7,854 bases of DNA from Acidobacteriota bacterium. GTDB lineage: Bacteria > Acidobacteriota > Vicinamibacteria > Vicinamibacterales > SCN-69-37. Below are positions 1 through 5,816 of the stretch, one piece after another. Every line of letters starts with the position of its first letter. The stretch's first letter is position 1. The translations under genes were made by a program, and so were the position numbers. Under the pieces are notes generated by a model. That model saw only the letters and a program-made list of their open reading frames with translations. It was not told the origin of the DNA and ran no database searches. The stretch lies in assembly GCA_021824055.1 (NCBI GenBank), contig JAKALV010000152.1, forward strand, positions 1 to 7,854, read 5' to 3'.

Positions 1-310
1 GCGGCGAATTGGCCGCGCTGTTGGCCGCCGTCTGCAGAGTCTGCGATAGTACGCAATTCGCGCCGCTGACCGTGCCGATTCCCAGTTCGACAACAGCGTT
101 GGCCTGCGAGACCGACGTCAGCTGTATCATGACCGATCCGGCCTTGGGCACGGAGAACGAACGCCATGCCGAGCCGTGTTCCTGAATGCGGCTCGCGAAG
201 GAGAGCGTGATCGTTGGTGAAACGACGGTGGGGGAGGTCGACGTGCCGCAGGCACTGAGACCGGTGGCCCCCAGCAGGGCGAATAGCAGAGCAGGCAGTC
301 GTCGACGCAT
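1..310 (-). CDS. Putative secreted lipoprotein, N-terminal part (runs off the left edge)
   Basis: Reading the reverse strand from an ATG at 310-308 gives an open frame of 103 complete codons to the window edge. The protein begins MRRRLPALLFALLGATGLSAC: an arginine-rich n-region, a hydrophobic stretch (about residues 6-17), then the lipobox Leu18-Ser19-Ala20-Cys21. This is a clear type II signal peptide, so the mature protein should be lipidated on Cys21 and membrane anchored. The mature part is rich in Ser, Thr, Val and Ala and contains alternating stretches such as WRSFSVPKAGSVMIQLTSV (from Trp49), which suggest a beta-sandwich resembling the pre-peptidase C-terminal type of domain; that fold call is inference. 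The C-terminus is missing, so no function is assigned. The gene is divergent from the methyltransferase, with only 36-57 bases between starts. There is no good Shine-Dalgarno site. Confidence rests on the signal peptide and lipobox in an uninterrupted frame. Confidence 0.72.
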   Translation of the reverse strand, partial: MRRRLPALLFALLGATGLSACGTSTSPTVVSPTITLSFASRIQEHGSAWRSFSVPKAGSVMIQLTSVSQANAVVELGIGTVSGANCVLSQTLQTAANSAANSP

Positions 311-367
311 CGGAGAGGATCTCAGCAAAATGGCTGCCACACCCAAATGTCGCATGCAGCGCACACA

Positions 368-985
368 ATGTCTACTGTGATCGACCTCCCAACCACCTTC
401 GGCCAGATCGACATCTACCTGTTCGATCAACTACTCAAGGGCCGCATCACCGCGCGCGACCGCGTGCTGGATGCCGGATGCGGCTCGGGCCGCAACCTCT
501 TCTATCTGATGAAGATGGGCTGCGACGTCAGCGCGGTCGACACCAACGCGGCGGCCGTGGCCGGCGTGCGCGAGCTGGCCGGAGAACTGGGCACGGGGCT
601 GCCTGCCGGAAACTTCCGCGTGGAGCCGATCGAAGGGCTGTCGTTCGCCGACGCCGCATTTGACGTCGTGATTTCCAGCGCCGTCCTGCATTTCGCGCGA
701 GACGACGCGCACTTTGAGGCGATGGTACGGGCGATATGGCGCGTGCTGCGGCCGGGCGGAATGTTCTTCGCGCGGCTCGCCTCAACGGTCGCCATTGCCG
801 GCGACATTCGGCCGCTTGGCAATGGACACTTCATTCTGCCGGATGGTTCCGACCGCTACCTGGTCACGCCGGAAGGGCTCGACCTGCTGACGAGCGCGCT
901 CGGCGGCCAGTTGCTGGATCCTCTCAAGACCACCGTTGTCCACGGCCAGCGGTCCATGACGACCTGGGTCGCGCGCAAAGGTTAG
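368..985 (+). CDS. Class I SAM-dependent methyltransferase (Methyltransf_11-like)
   Basis: This encodes 205 residues and is expected to transfer a methyl group from S-adenosylmethionine to an unidentified acceptor, probably in the cytoplasm because no signal peptide or membrane segment is visible. The Rossmann-fold motifs are all present. Motif I, VLDAGCGSGRN, is at residues 33-43. The acidic residue at the end of strand 2 is Asp58 in VSAVDTN. The motif around strand 4, FDVVISSAVLHF, is at 98-109, and the post-motif LRPGG is at 127-131. The length is typical of a compact single-domain enzyme. An in-frame ATG at 347 would add seven residues (MSHAAHT). Neither start has a Shine-Dalgarno site; I prefer 368 because the homology-like region begins there, as far as I recall similar proteins. 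The substrate cannot be read from the sequence. The gene stands alone, divergent from the lipoprotein, and ends four bases before a hairpin. Confidence 0.88.
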   Translation: MSTVIDLPTTFGQIDIYLFDQLLKGRITARDRVLDAGCGSGRNLFYLMKMGCDVSAVDTNAAAVAGVRELAGELGTGLPAGNFRVEPIEGLSFADAAFDVVISSAVLHFARDDAHFEAMVRAIWRVLRPGGMFFARLASTVAIAGDIRPLGNGHFILPDGSDRYLVTPEGLDLLTSALGGQLLDPLKTTVVHGQRSMTTWVARKG

Positions 986-989
986 GCGC

Positions 990-1055
990 GCGGAGGGCTG
1001 ACGCCCTCCGCCTACGCACGACTTCTTTCGTAGCCGCGGGGCTGCAGCCCCGCGG
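990..1055. repeat. Pair of REP/BIME-like palindromic units
   Basis: Two GC-rich perfect inverted repeats lie directly after the methyltransferase stop. The first has a 9-base stem, GCGGAGGGC at 990-998 pairing with 1003-1011, around a four-base loop TGAC. The second is a 22-base perfect palindrome at 1034-1055 centred on CTGCAG. The first is followed by CTACG (1012-1016) and the second preceded by CGTAG (1029-1033), so they form two 26-base units in inverted orientation (990-1015 and 1030-1055) separated by 14 bases. Read in the same direction the units match at 18 of 26 positions, and the differing stem bases are compensated within each unit. This is the organisation of bacterial interspersed mosaic elements. 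The first hairpin could also help end transcription of the methyltransferase, but there is no T-run, so a classical terminator is not called. Confidence 0.7.
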
Positions 1056-1081
1056 TCCGGCGGTCGGCGGTTTGGTGCGGT

Positions 1082-1109
1082 TTCACGCCAGAGTTCATCG
1101 TGCTATCGT
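1082..1109 (+). promoter_or_regulatory. Possible sigma-70-type promoter for the response regulator
   Basis: TTCACG at 1082-1087 matches four of six bases of the -35 consensus. Sixteen bases later TATCGT at 1104-1109 can serve as a -10 element, and it is preceded by TG one base away (1101-1102), giving an extended -10. Transcription would start near 1116, leaving a leader of about 70 bases before the response regulator. Matches of this quality occur by chance in a 200-base gap, so this is only a candidate. Confidence 0.33.
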
Positions 1110-1173
1110 GCCGACAGACAATTCTCAGAAGGTCCGCGACATCGGTCATCGGCTGGCGCCGGTGATGCCGTGG

Positions 1174-1178
1174 GGAGG
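1174..1178 (+). promoter_or_regulatory. Shine-Dalgarno site fixing the response regulator start
   Basis: GGAGG at 1174-1178 lies nine bases before the ATG at 1188. An in-frame GTG at 1170 would add the unlikely arginine-rich leader MGRRRR and has no comparable site, so 1188 is the better start. The receiver domain strand 1 (INVLLLED) then begins at residue 4, as usual for response regulators. Confidence 0.65.
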
Positions 1179-1187
1179 CGGCGACGC

Positions 1188-2114
1188 ATGTCAGCGATCA
1201 ATGTGTTGTTGCTGGAAGACGAACAGCAGGTGCGCGAGTTGTGGCTCACCGGCCTTACGCGTCTCGGGTTTGCCGTCGACGCTGCAGACACCTGTGCTGC
1301 GGCCATCGATCTGATTCGGGTCAAGCCTTTTGACGTCTTTGTTCTTGATTTTCGTCTCGGAGATGGCGACGCGCTGTCCGTGATGCGTTTTGCCCGCGCT
1401 CGTGGGAGTGCCGTGCCGACGATCATCGTGTCGTCGCTGGCGACCGAGCAGGACGCCATGGATGCCGGTGGATTGGGCGGCGGGATCATCGTGAAGAAGC
1501 CGACCGACGCGAAAGCGCTCCAGGCGGCGATTCAACGGTCCCTGGCCGCCGCCGCCGCAGCACCGGAAACTCCCGGCTCGCCGCTCCTGCAGGCGCGCGA
1601 AAAGATTCTGGCGCTCGATTCGATGGCGCCGGACACGCCCGCGCGGTGTCGGGCGATCGTCTGGCGCCTGATGGGTCACAGCCGGCTTGATTTGTCCGAG
1701 TTCTCCGAGTTGGCTGAGTTGAGCAAGACCGGGTTGCGCGATCCGTGCGTCGTCGCCGTACGGCTGGAACAGATTCATTTCTCGTCGGCGATTCAGGACC
1801 CGCGTGTGCGGCATCTGCTCGATTGCATTGCGGCGTCGCGCGAGGGCGACAGCCAGACTCTGGCGAAGGCCTGCCACTGGTCGCACGAAGGCTTTCTCGG
1901 CGCGCTTCGCACCGGCCCCGGAATTGACGCGCGCTACTGGATTCGGATGGCGCGCGTTTATCGCAGTTTTCGCCTGGTGCTGTCTGGCGACCATTTGGCC
2001 TTCGCGGCCGAATGCGCGGGGTTCTCGGATGAGAACCAGTTGAGCCACGTCTACCGCGACGTGCTGCGAGCTACCGTGACGGAGATCAGGGCGAGCGTCT
2101 ACCTGGCGATTTGA
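1188..2114 (+). CDS. Response regulator with receiver domain and AraC-type DNA-binding domain
   Basis: This encodes 308 residues. Residues 4-120 form a CheY-like receiver domain. The acidic pair Glu10-Asp11 follows strand 1, the probable phosphoacceptor is Asp54 in VFVLDFRLGDG, a conserved Ser lies at 82-83 in IIVSSLA, and Lys103-Lys104-Pro105 ends strand 5. An alanine-rich linker (about 118-132) leads to a helical region. Residues about 205-305 resemble an AraC/XylS DNA-binding domain; the clearest part is the second helix-turn-helix, AAECAGFSDENQLSHVYRDV (273-292), with the family's GFSD and a following hydrophobic-Tyr-Arg stretch. The first helix-turn-helix (about 223-240) is weaker. It probably acts as a cytoplasmic transcription factor controlled by phosphorylation. 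No histidine kinase is in the window. Its position 180 bases before the DsbA-like gene, on the same strand, makes that module a plausible target, but this is inference. Codons are somewhat less GC-rich at third positions than in the flanking genes. Confidence 0.85.
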   Translation: MSAINVLLLEDEQQVRELWLTGLTRLGFAVDAADTCAAAIDLIRVKPFDVFVLDFRLGDGDALSVMRFARARGSAVPTIIVSSLATEQDAMDAGGLGGGIIVKKPTDAKALQAAIQRSLAAAAAAPETPGSPLLQAREKILALDSMAPDTPARCRAIVWRLMGHSRLDLSEFSELAELSKTGLRDPCVVAVRLEQIHFSSAIQDPRVRHLLDCIAASREGDSQTLAKACHWSHEGFLGALRTGPGIDARYWIRMARVYRSFRLVLSGDHLAFAAECAGFSDENQLSHVYRDVLRATVTEIRASVYLAI

Positions 2115-2294
2115 CAGACGATCGGTGGGTTTGGACAGATGGATTTCGTTGAAGACCTCGACATTGTCGCGCACACTGCCCGATGATGACGTGTTCTCTG
2201 CTTTTCCACCAGTCTTCCACGATCCTCATCACTGCCATTGGATTGAGGTAGACGGCATGCCGGCAGACATTACTGCGAATTCGCGGGAGCGAAG

Positions 2295-3014
2295 ATGAAC
2301 TCCATCCCGAACGTTGCGAAAATTCAGCGTATCCGCACTTGGCTAGACGTGACTGCCACACTGGCGATGATCGTTGCGTCTGTAGCGGTCGTGTTCTCCA
2401 TCGTCGTTTGGTACGTCAACCGACGGCCAAGTTCCCCGATAAATGAGATGGTGCCGGCTGAACCGATCTCGATCGGTGGTGCTGCGGTCGAAGGTGTTCC
2501 GAAGGCGACGCTCGCGTTGGTGGAGTACGGGGATTTTCAGTGTCCGGCGTGCGGTGATTTCGCCCGGCAGGTGTTGCCTAGAGTTCGCGAGAAGTACATC
2601 CAGCCGGGGCGGGTGCTGCATGTTTTTCGGAATTTCCCCGTTGTGAGTCTGCATCCTTTTGCTTTTCAAGCAGCAAAGGCGGCGGTGTGTGCCGGGCGAG
2701 ACGGGAAGTTTTGGCAGATGCACGACCAGCTCTATCGTCGTCAGGATCTCTTGGACGAGAAGAGCCTGCAGAATGCCGCTGTCGCTGCTGGCGTTGATTC
2801 GGCGCGTTGGCAGGCGTGTCTCGCCGGGGATGTAGGCACCGGCATTCAGGCAGAAGCGGGCGTTGGGATGGCTCTCGCGATCGCGGGCACTCCGACTTTT
2901 TTTGTGGGACCAGTTGGCAACGACGGCCGCGTGACGGCGGTTCGCCGCTTCAACGGCAGCCCGTCATTTGAAATGCTGAGTTCGGTGCTTGACGATCTGC
3001 TGAAAGCACAGTAG
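2295..3014 (+). CDS. Membrane-anchored DsbA-like thiol oxidoreductase (thioredoxin fold)
   Basis: This encodes 239 residues. A hydrophobic segment at about 20-40 (ATLAMIVASVAVVFSIVVWY), preceded by basic residues and followed by NRRP, looks like an uncleaved N-terminal anchor, placing the catalytic domain in the periplasm. The active site Cys83-Pro84-Ala85-Cys86 sits in VEYGDFQCPACGDF, the usual context of DsbA family proteins of the Thioredoxin_4 type. The cis-proline loop is GTPTFFVG with Pro200. An alpha-helical insertion between these, with Cys132 and Cys175, matches family layout; those two cysteines may form a structural disulfide. It should make, reduce or isomerise disulfides in exported proteins; the direction cannot be told from sequence. 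GGGAG at 2285-2289 is five bases before the ATG. The next gene encodes an eight-cysteine secreted protein, an obvious candidate substrate. No DsbB or VKOR partner is in the window. Confidence 0.88.
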   Translation: MNSIPNVAKIQRIRTWLDVTATLAMIVASVAVVFSIVVWYVNRRPSSPINEMVPAEPISIGGAAVEGVPKATLALVEYGDFQCPACGDFARQVLPRVREKYIQPGRVLHVFRNFPVVSLHPFAFQAAKAAVCAGRDGKFWQMHDQLYRRQDLLDEKSLQNAAVAAGVDSARWQACLAGDVGTGIQAEAGVGMALAIAGTPTFFVGPVGNDGRVTAVRRFNGSPSFEMLSSVLDDLLKAQ

Positions 3015-3045
3015 ACAGGTGCCGACTGCTGGACGGTGAAGGGTA

Positions 3046-3077
3046 CGCTTAACGGTCGCTTAACGGCGCGTAACGGA
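3046..3077 (+). promoter_or_regulatory. Three tandem copies of an 11-base motif, possible operator
   Basis: CGCTTAACGGT (3046-3056) is followed directly by CGCTTAACGGC (3057-3067) and by the degenerate GCGTAACGGA (3068-3077). The shared core TAACGG recurs with spacings of 11 and then 10 bases, close to one helical turn, so all copies face the same side of the DNA. The array ends 25 bases before the start codon of the cysteine-rich mini-protein. Direct repeats with this period are typical binding sites of response regulators of the OmpR/PhoB type, and similar phasing can suit AraC-type proteins. The regulator at 1188-2114 is a candidate binder, which is inference only. Confidence 0.5.
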
Positions 3078-3087
3078 AGGCTATGAT
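3060..3087 (+). promoter_or_regulatory. Candidate promoter overlapping the 11-base repeats
   Basis: TATGAT at 3082-3087 matches five of six bases of the -10 consensus. TTAACG at 3060-3065, within the second repeat copy, matches four of six bases of the -35, with a 16-base spacer. If used, transcription would begin near 3094, inside the strong Shine-Dalgarno site at 3091-3096, which argues against it or would give a nearly leaderless message. Low confidence for that reason. Confidence 0.25.
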
Positions 3088-3090
3088 GTC

Positions 3091-3096
3091 AGGAGG
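3091..3096 (+). promoter_or_regulatory. Perfect Shine-Dalgarno site of the mini-protein gene
   Basis: AGGAGG lies six bases before the ATG at 3103. It is the best ribosome binding site in the window and selects 3103 over the in-frame ATG at 3124. It supports the short frame being a real, well-translated gene. Confidence 0.75.
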
Positions 3097-3102
3097 CCGG
3101 TC

Positions 3103-3351
3103 ATGAAAGCTCGAGGATTCAAAATGATCTTGTTCGTTGCCGTCATCGCGGGCGGTGCGTTCGTTCGAAATACGGTGTTTGCCGAGAGTGGGGGATGCTA
3201 TCAGTGCCACAGCAATGGCTACTGTGAGGACACGCCTCCTCCGAGCATGGGGTACCAGGTCTGCTGTGATCCCAACGGCAGTTCCGACGATCCTGGGCAC
3301 GTTTGCCTGAATTTCTGCCGTGCAGATGGCGGATCCTGCCAAGCGGTCTAA
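3103..3351 (+). CDS. Small secreted cysteine-rich protein, function unknown
   Basis: This encodes 82 residues. The N-terminus MKARGFK is followed by a hydrophobic stretch (about 8-20) and a plausible signal peptidase I site after Val25-Phe26-Ala27, leaving a mature protein of about 55 residues. It holds eight cysteines, at 32, 35, 41, 54, 55, 68, 72 and 79, separated by 2, 5, 12, 0, 12, 3 and 6 residues. The even number fits four disulfides. The mature part has seven acidic residues and only one arginine and no lysine, so it is strongly acidic. Cys32-Tyr-Gln-Cys35-His36 also fits the c-type heme attachment pattern CXXCH, but in such a cysteine-dense protein disulfides or metal binding are equally possible. 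I recognise no family. The gene lies 88 bases after a DsbA-like gene and 66 bases before an ADOP permease. A perfect Shine-Dalgarno site, signal peptide and spaced cysteines make a chance frame unlikely. Confidence 0.75.
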   Translation: MKARGFKMILFVAVIAGGAFVRNTVFAESGGCYQCHSNGYCEDTPPPSMGYQVCCDPNGSSDDPGHVCLNFCRADGGSCQAV

Positions 3352-3394
3352 CGAGCGTGCTGTTGGTGGCAGCTAGCGACGCTCGACGTTAGCC
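3346..3394 (+). other. Bulged hairpin between mini-protein and permease, faintly attC-like
   Basis: CGAGCGT (3352-3358) pairs with ACGCTCG (3379-3385), and inside it GCTG (3359-3362) pairs with CAGC (3370-3373), leaving TAGCG bulged on one side. Outside, CTAAC (3348-3352) can pair with GTTAG (3388-3392). There is no T-run, so this is not a classical terminator; it might protect or attenuate the message between the two genes. GTCTAAC and GTTAGCC at its ends resemble integron attC R-boxes, the second with one mismatch to GTTRRRY, but the 49-base length is below the usual attC minimum. Confidence 0.35.
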
Positions 3395-3417
3395 GGCGCT
3401 CATTCGGCGGCATTGGC

Positions 3418-5787
3418 ATGGGCCTTTGGCTTGACCTTCGTTCGGCGGTGCGCTGGCTCAGAGCGCGCCCGGCGTTCGTCGTCGTTGGTGTTCTGACGAC
3501 TGCGGCGGCGGTGGCGGTTACGACCACCGTCGTCGCCATGTTCGACGCCGTTGTGCTTCGATCGGTGCCCGGACCGAACGCTGCGCACTTGCTGTCGATC
3601 TCGCAGACATCCGCCGATGCCGCGAGCGTGAGCATTGGCTTCTCCTATTCTGAATTTCGGCAACTCAAGCATCAACTGGAAGGCACTGTCGCAGTCGAGG
3701 CGTTCGAACGACCTTCGCTGATGCACCTTGACGGAGGAAAGCATCAATTTCTCGTGGCAGCCGTGTCTGAAGGGTTCTTCAGCCTGTTTAAGATTTCCCC
3801 AGCCGCCGGGCGATGGATCAGCACTGGGGACGCTCAAGACGGAAGGACGTCCGCGGTTCTGTCGTTTCGAACGTGGCAGAACTACTTTTCGCGCGGCGAG
3901 GCCATTGGGACTCTGAGCGTACGAGCCGGCGAAACGACCTATCGTGTTGTTGGCGTGGCGCCGCCGAGTTTCCGCATGCCGGCGGATGTCGATGTCTGGG
4001 TCGTTGACCCGGCCTTGGCCAGAGATCAGAGTGACGGTGGTGAGCGCCAATGCCAGGTCATCGGCTTGGTCACCTCATCCTCCAGCGTCGAGACGATAAG
4101 AAGGCAGCACGTGGCGATCGCCGGTTCACAGCCAGGCCTACGACTGAAAATTCAGACACTAAGGGAACGACTTCTTGGTCCAGTTGGGACGATCCTCGCT
4201 CTGGCGGCGGGGCTGGTGGGGCTGGTCGGCGCCATTGGGGGCGTCAACGTGTGGGCGCTTTTCGCCGCTCGCAACGCCGATCGCCGTAGGGAGTTCAGTA
4301 TCCGAGCCGCGCTGGGAGCATCCGCCGCGCGGGTCATGCGGCAGTCGTGGATTGAGAGCGCCATTGTCGTTGGTGTCGGAGCGGTACTCGGTGTCGGCGC
4401 AGGCCTCGGGATTCCGCGGTTGCTGGCCAGGTTCGGGCCGATCGAAATCGCGCCTGGCCTGCGGGACGCAATGGTCGCCCCTGGTATCGCGGCGTTGGTT
4501 GGTTTGTCAGGCGCTGCGCTGCTATTCGCGGCTGGCGTGGTGTCGGCCCGGATGCCAGACGCGACGAGCCAACTCAGCGGGCGTTGCGTCGGACGTGCGG
4601 TGGGCGCACGACTCGGATTTCGCGCAGGGCTGATCGGATTCCAGGCAGCTATGGCGTTAGTACTCGTCACCACAGCTAACGTGGCAGTTGGGCGGCTGCT
4701 GAGTGCGTTGACGATCGATGTGGGCTTCGCCCTTGAAAATCTCCAAGTCTTGGAACTCTCCCCGCCCCCGCGTCCGGACCTCGACGGTGCGGCGGCGCAA
4801 TCGGTAATGGAGGACCTGCAGCACATCCCGGGTGTCACCAGCGTCGCGGCTGTCGCGTACCTTCGGCACATGCCAGTCACGACGATGGCTGCCGAGCGAT
4901 CGCCCGGCGTATGGATCCCCTTTCCAAGTCCGACGCTGACGTATCAGATTGCGAGTGAGGGGCTCTTCGACACACTGGGTATTCCCCTTTTGGCTGGACG
5001 CACGTTTGGACCACAAGACGCATGGGACGCTCCGTGCACGCTGATTGTAAACGCGACATTCGCGGCCGCGGCGTGGCCGCGGGCGACCGCCGTCGGCCAG
5101 CGCGTCAACTTGGCGACGACACATGATGGCGTGCCCCTTGTCGATGATCCGGCGTTCTGTGCGGTAGTCGGGGTCGTCGGAGATATCAGGACGCAACTTG
5201 AGGTTCCGCCGGGGCCCCAGGTCTATTTCTGGTACAAAGCCCGACGTTTCTCCCCCGGGACCAACACGTTCTTCGTCAGGCTGCAGAACCGCGCCTTGAC
5301 CAAGTCCTTCGCGAGCGAGATGAGGCCGCGGTTGACGAAGTGGGACCGTCGAGTTGAGTCGATGGGCCAAATGGAGACATTGGTGCGCCAGTCCATCGTC
5401 GCGCCCCGGTTCTACTCAGTGATCTTCGGAGCGCTCGCCGCGCTGGCGTTGCTGCTCTCTGCCTTCGGAATTCACGGCACGATCGCGGAGACAGTGGTAA
5501 CCCGCCGCCGGGAACTGGCTATCCGAATGGCTCTCGGTGCTAGCCCCGCATCGATCGTTACGCTCGTTTTGTCGTTTGCGGCGGGCAGGCTCGGCGTCGG
5601 TATTGCCGTAGCGGTGCCGCTATGTGTCGCTGTGGCCCGCGGCTTGGGAAACCAGTTGGTCTGGCATGGGGGACTTGTCTCGACGATGACGGCATCGATC
5701 GCAGTACTCTCTGGTGTTGCGTTGGTGGCCGCGTGGCCGCCGGCTAAGCGCGCCAGCGAGTTGAAGACGTCTAGTCTCTTACGGTAG
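3418..5787 (+). CDS. ADOP-family duplicated MacB/FtsX-like permease
   Basis: This encodes 789 residues, within or slightly below the usual ADOP length of about 800-880. It is an internal duplication of a MacB-type unit: a transmembrane helix at about 20-42, a periplasmic MacB_PCD-like domain (about 50-245), three helices (about 255-285, 310-335, 352-375), a second first-helix (about 403-430), a second periplasmic domain (about 435-655), and three last helices (about 665-688, 715-740, 755-775). The cytoplasmic coupling motif occurs twice, as RRREFSIRAALGAS at 289-302 and RRRELAIRMALGAS at 696-709. The N-terminal DLRSAVRWL also matches the family. No ATPase gene is in the window, consistent with 'orphan'. 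ADOP function is not established; MacB relatives couple ATP hydrolysis to periplasmic substrate extrusion. Usual ADOP genes often follow a PadR-type regulator; here the upstream genes are a DsbA-like enzyme and a cysteine-rich mini-protein. No strong Shine-Dalgarno precedes the ATG, so translation may depend on upstream genes. Confidence 0.92.
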   Translation: MGLWLDLRSAVRWLRARPAFVVVGVLTTAAAVAVTTTVVAMFDAVVLRSVPGPNAAHLLSISQTSADAASVSIGFSYSEFRQLKHQLEGTVAVEAFERPSLMHLDGGKHQFLVAAVSEGFFSLFKISPAAGRWISTGDAQDGRTSAVLSFRTWQNYFSRGEAIGTLSVRAGETTYRVVGVAPPSFRMPADVDVWVVDPALARDQSDGGERQCQVIGLVTSSSSVETIRRQHVAIAGSQPGLRLKIQTLRERLLGPVGTILALAAGLVGLVGAIGGVNVWALFAARNADRRREFSIRAALGASAARVMRQSWIESAIVVGVGAVLGVGAGLGIPRLLARFGPIEIAPGLRDAMVAPGIAALVGLSGAALLFAAGVVSARMPDATSQLSGRCVGRAVGARLGFRAGLIGFQAAMALVLVTTANVAVGRLLSALTIDVGFALENLQVLELSPPPRPDLDGAAAQSVMEDLQHIPGVTSVAAVAYLRHMPVTTMAAERSPGVWIPFPSPTLTYQIASEGLFDTLGIPLLAGRTFGPQDAWDAPCTLIVNATFAAAAWPRATAVGQRVNLATTHDGVPLVDDPAFCAVVGVVGDIRTQLEVPPGPQVYFWYKARRFSPGTNTFFVRLQNRALTKSFASEMRPRLTKWDRRVESMGQMETLVRQSIVAPRFYSVIFGALAALALLLSAFGIHGTIAETVVTRRRELAIRMALGASPASIVTLVLSFAAGRLGVGIAVAVPLCVAVARGLGNQLVWHGGLVSTMTASIAVLSGVALVAAWPPAKRASELKTSSLLR

Positions 5788-5816
5788 CGCCTGTCTGTCG
5801 ATCTCAAGGTCGTCCG

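Noticed and set aside
736..1314. Plus-strand frame of 192 codons across the methyltransferase end, the palindromes and the regulator start
   Set aside because: It overlaps two well-supported genes in another frame and reads through the REP-like palindromes; composition is arginine-rich and not protein-like.
2111..2116. Perfect TTGACA overlapping the response regulator stop codon
   Set aside because: No acceptable -10 element lies 15-19 bases downstream and the next gene starts about 180 bases away, so it is not called as a promoter.
1191..2174. Long open frame (327 codons) on the minus strand opposite the response regulator
   Set aside because: The plus strand carries clear receiver and AraC-type motifs with a Shine-Dalgarno site. 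The antisense product is arginine-, histidine- and glutamine-rich without family features, typical of GC-rich shadow frames.
2086..2361. Minus-strand frame of 91 codons in the gap before the DsbA-like gene
   Set aside because: It overlaps the ends of two real genes and shows no signal peptide, motif or ribosome binding site. A remnant of an older gene cannot be excluded, but nothing supports it.
3400..4050. Minus-strand frame of 216 codons opposite the permease N-terminus
   Set aside because: Antisense to a region with clear ADOP features; no recognisable motifs.
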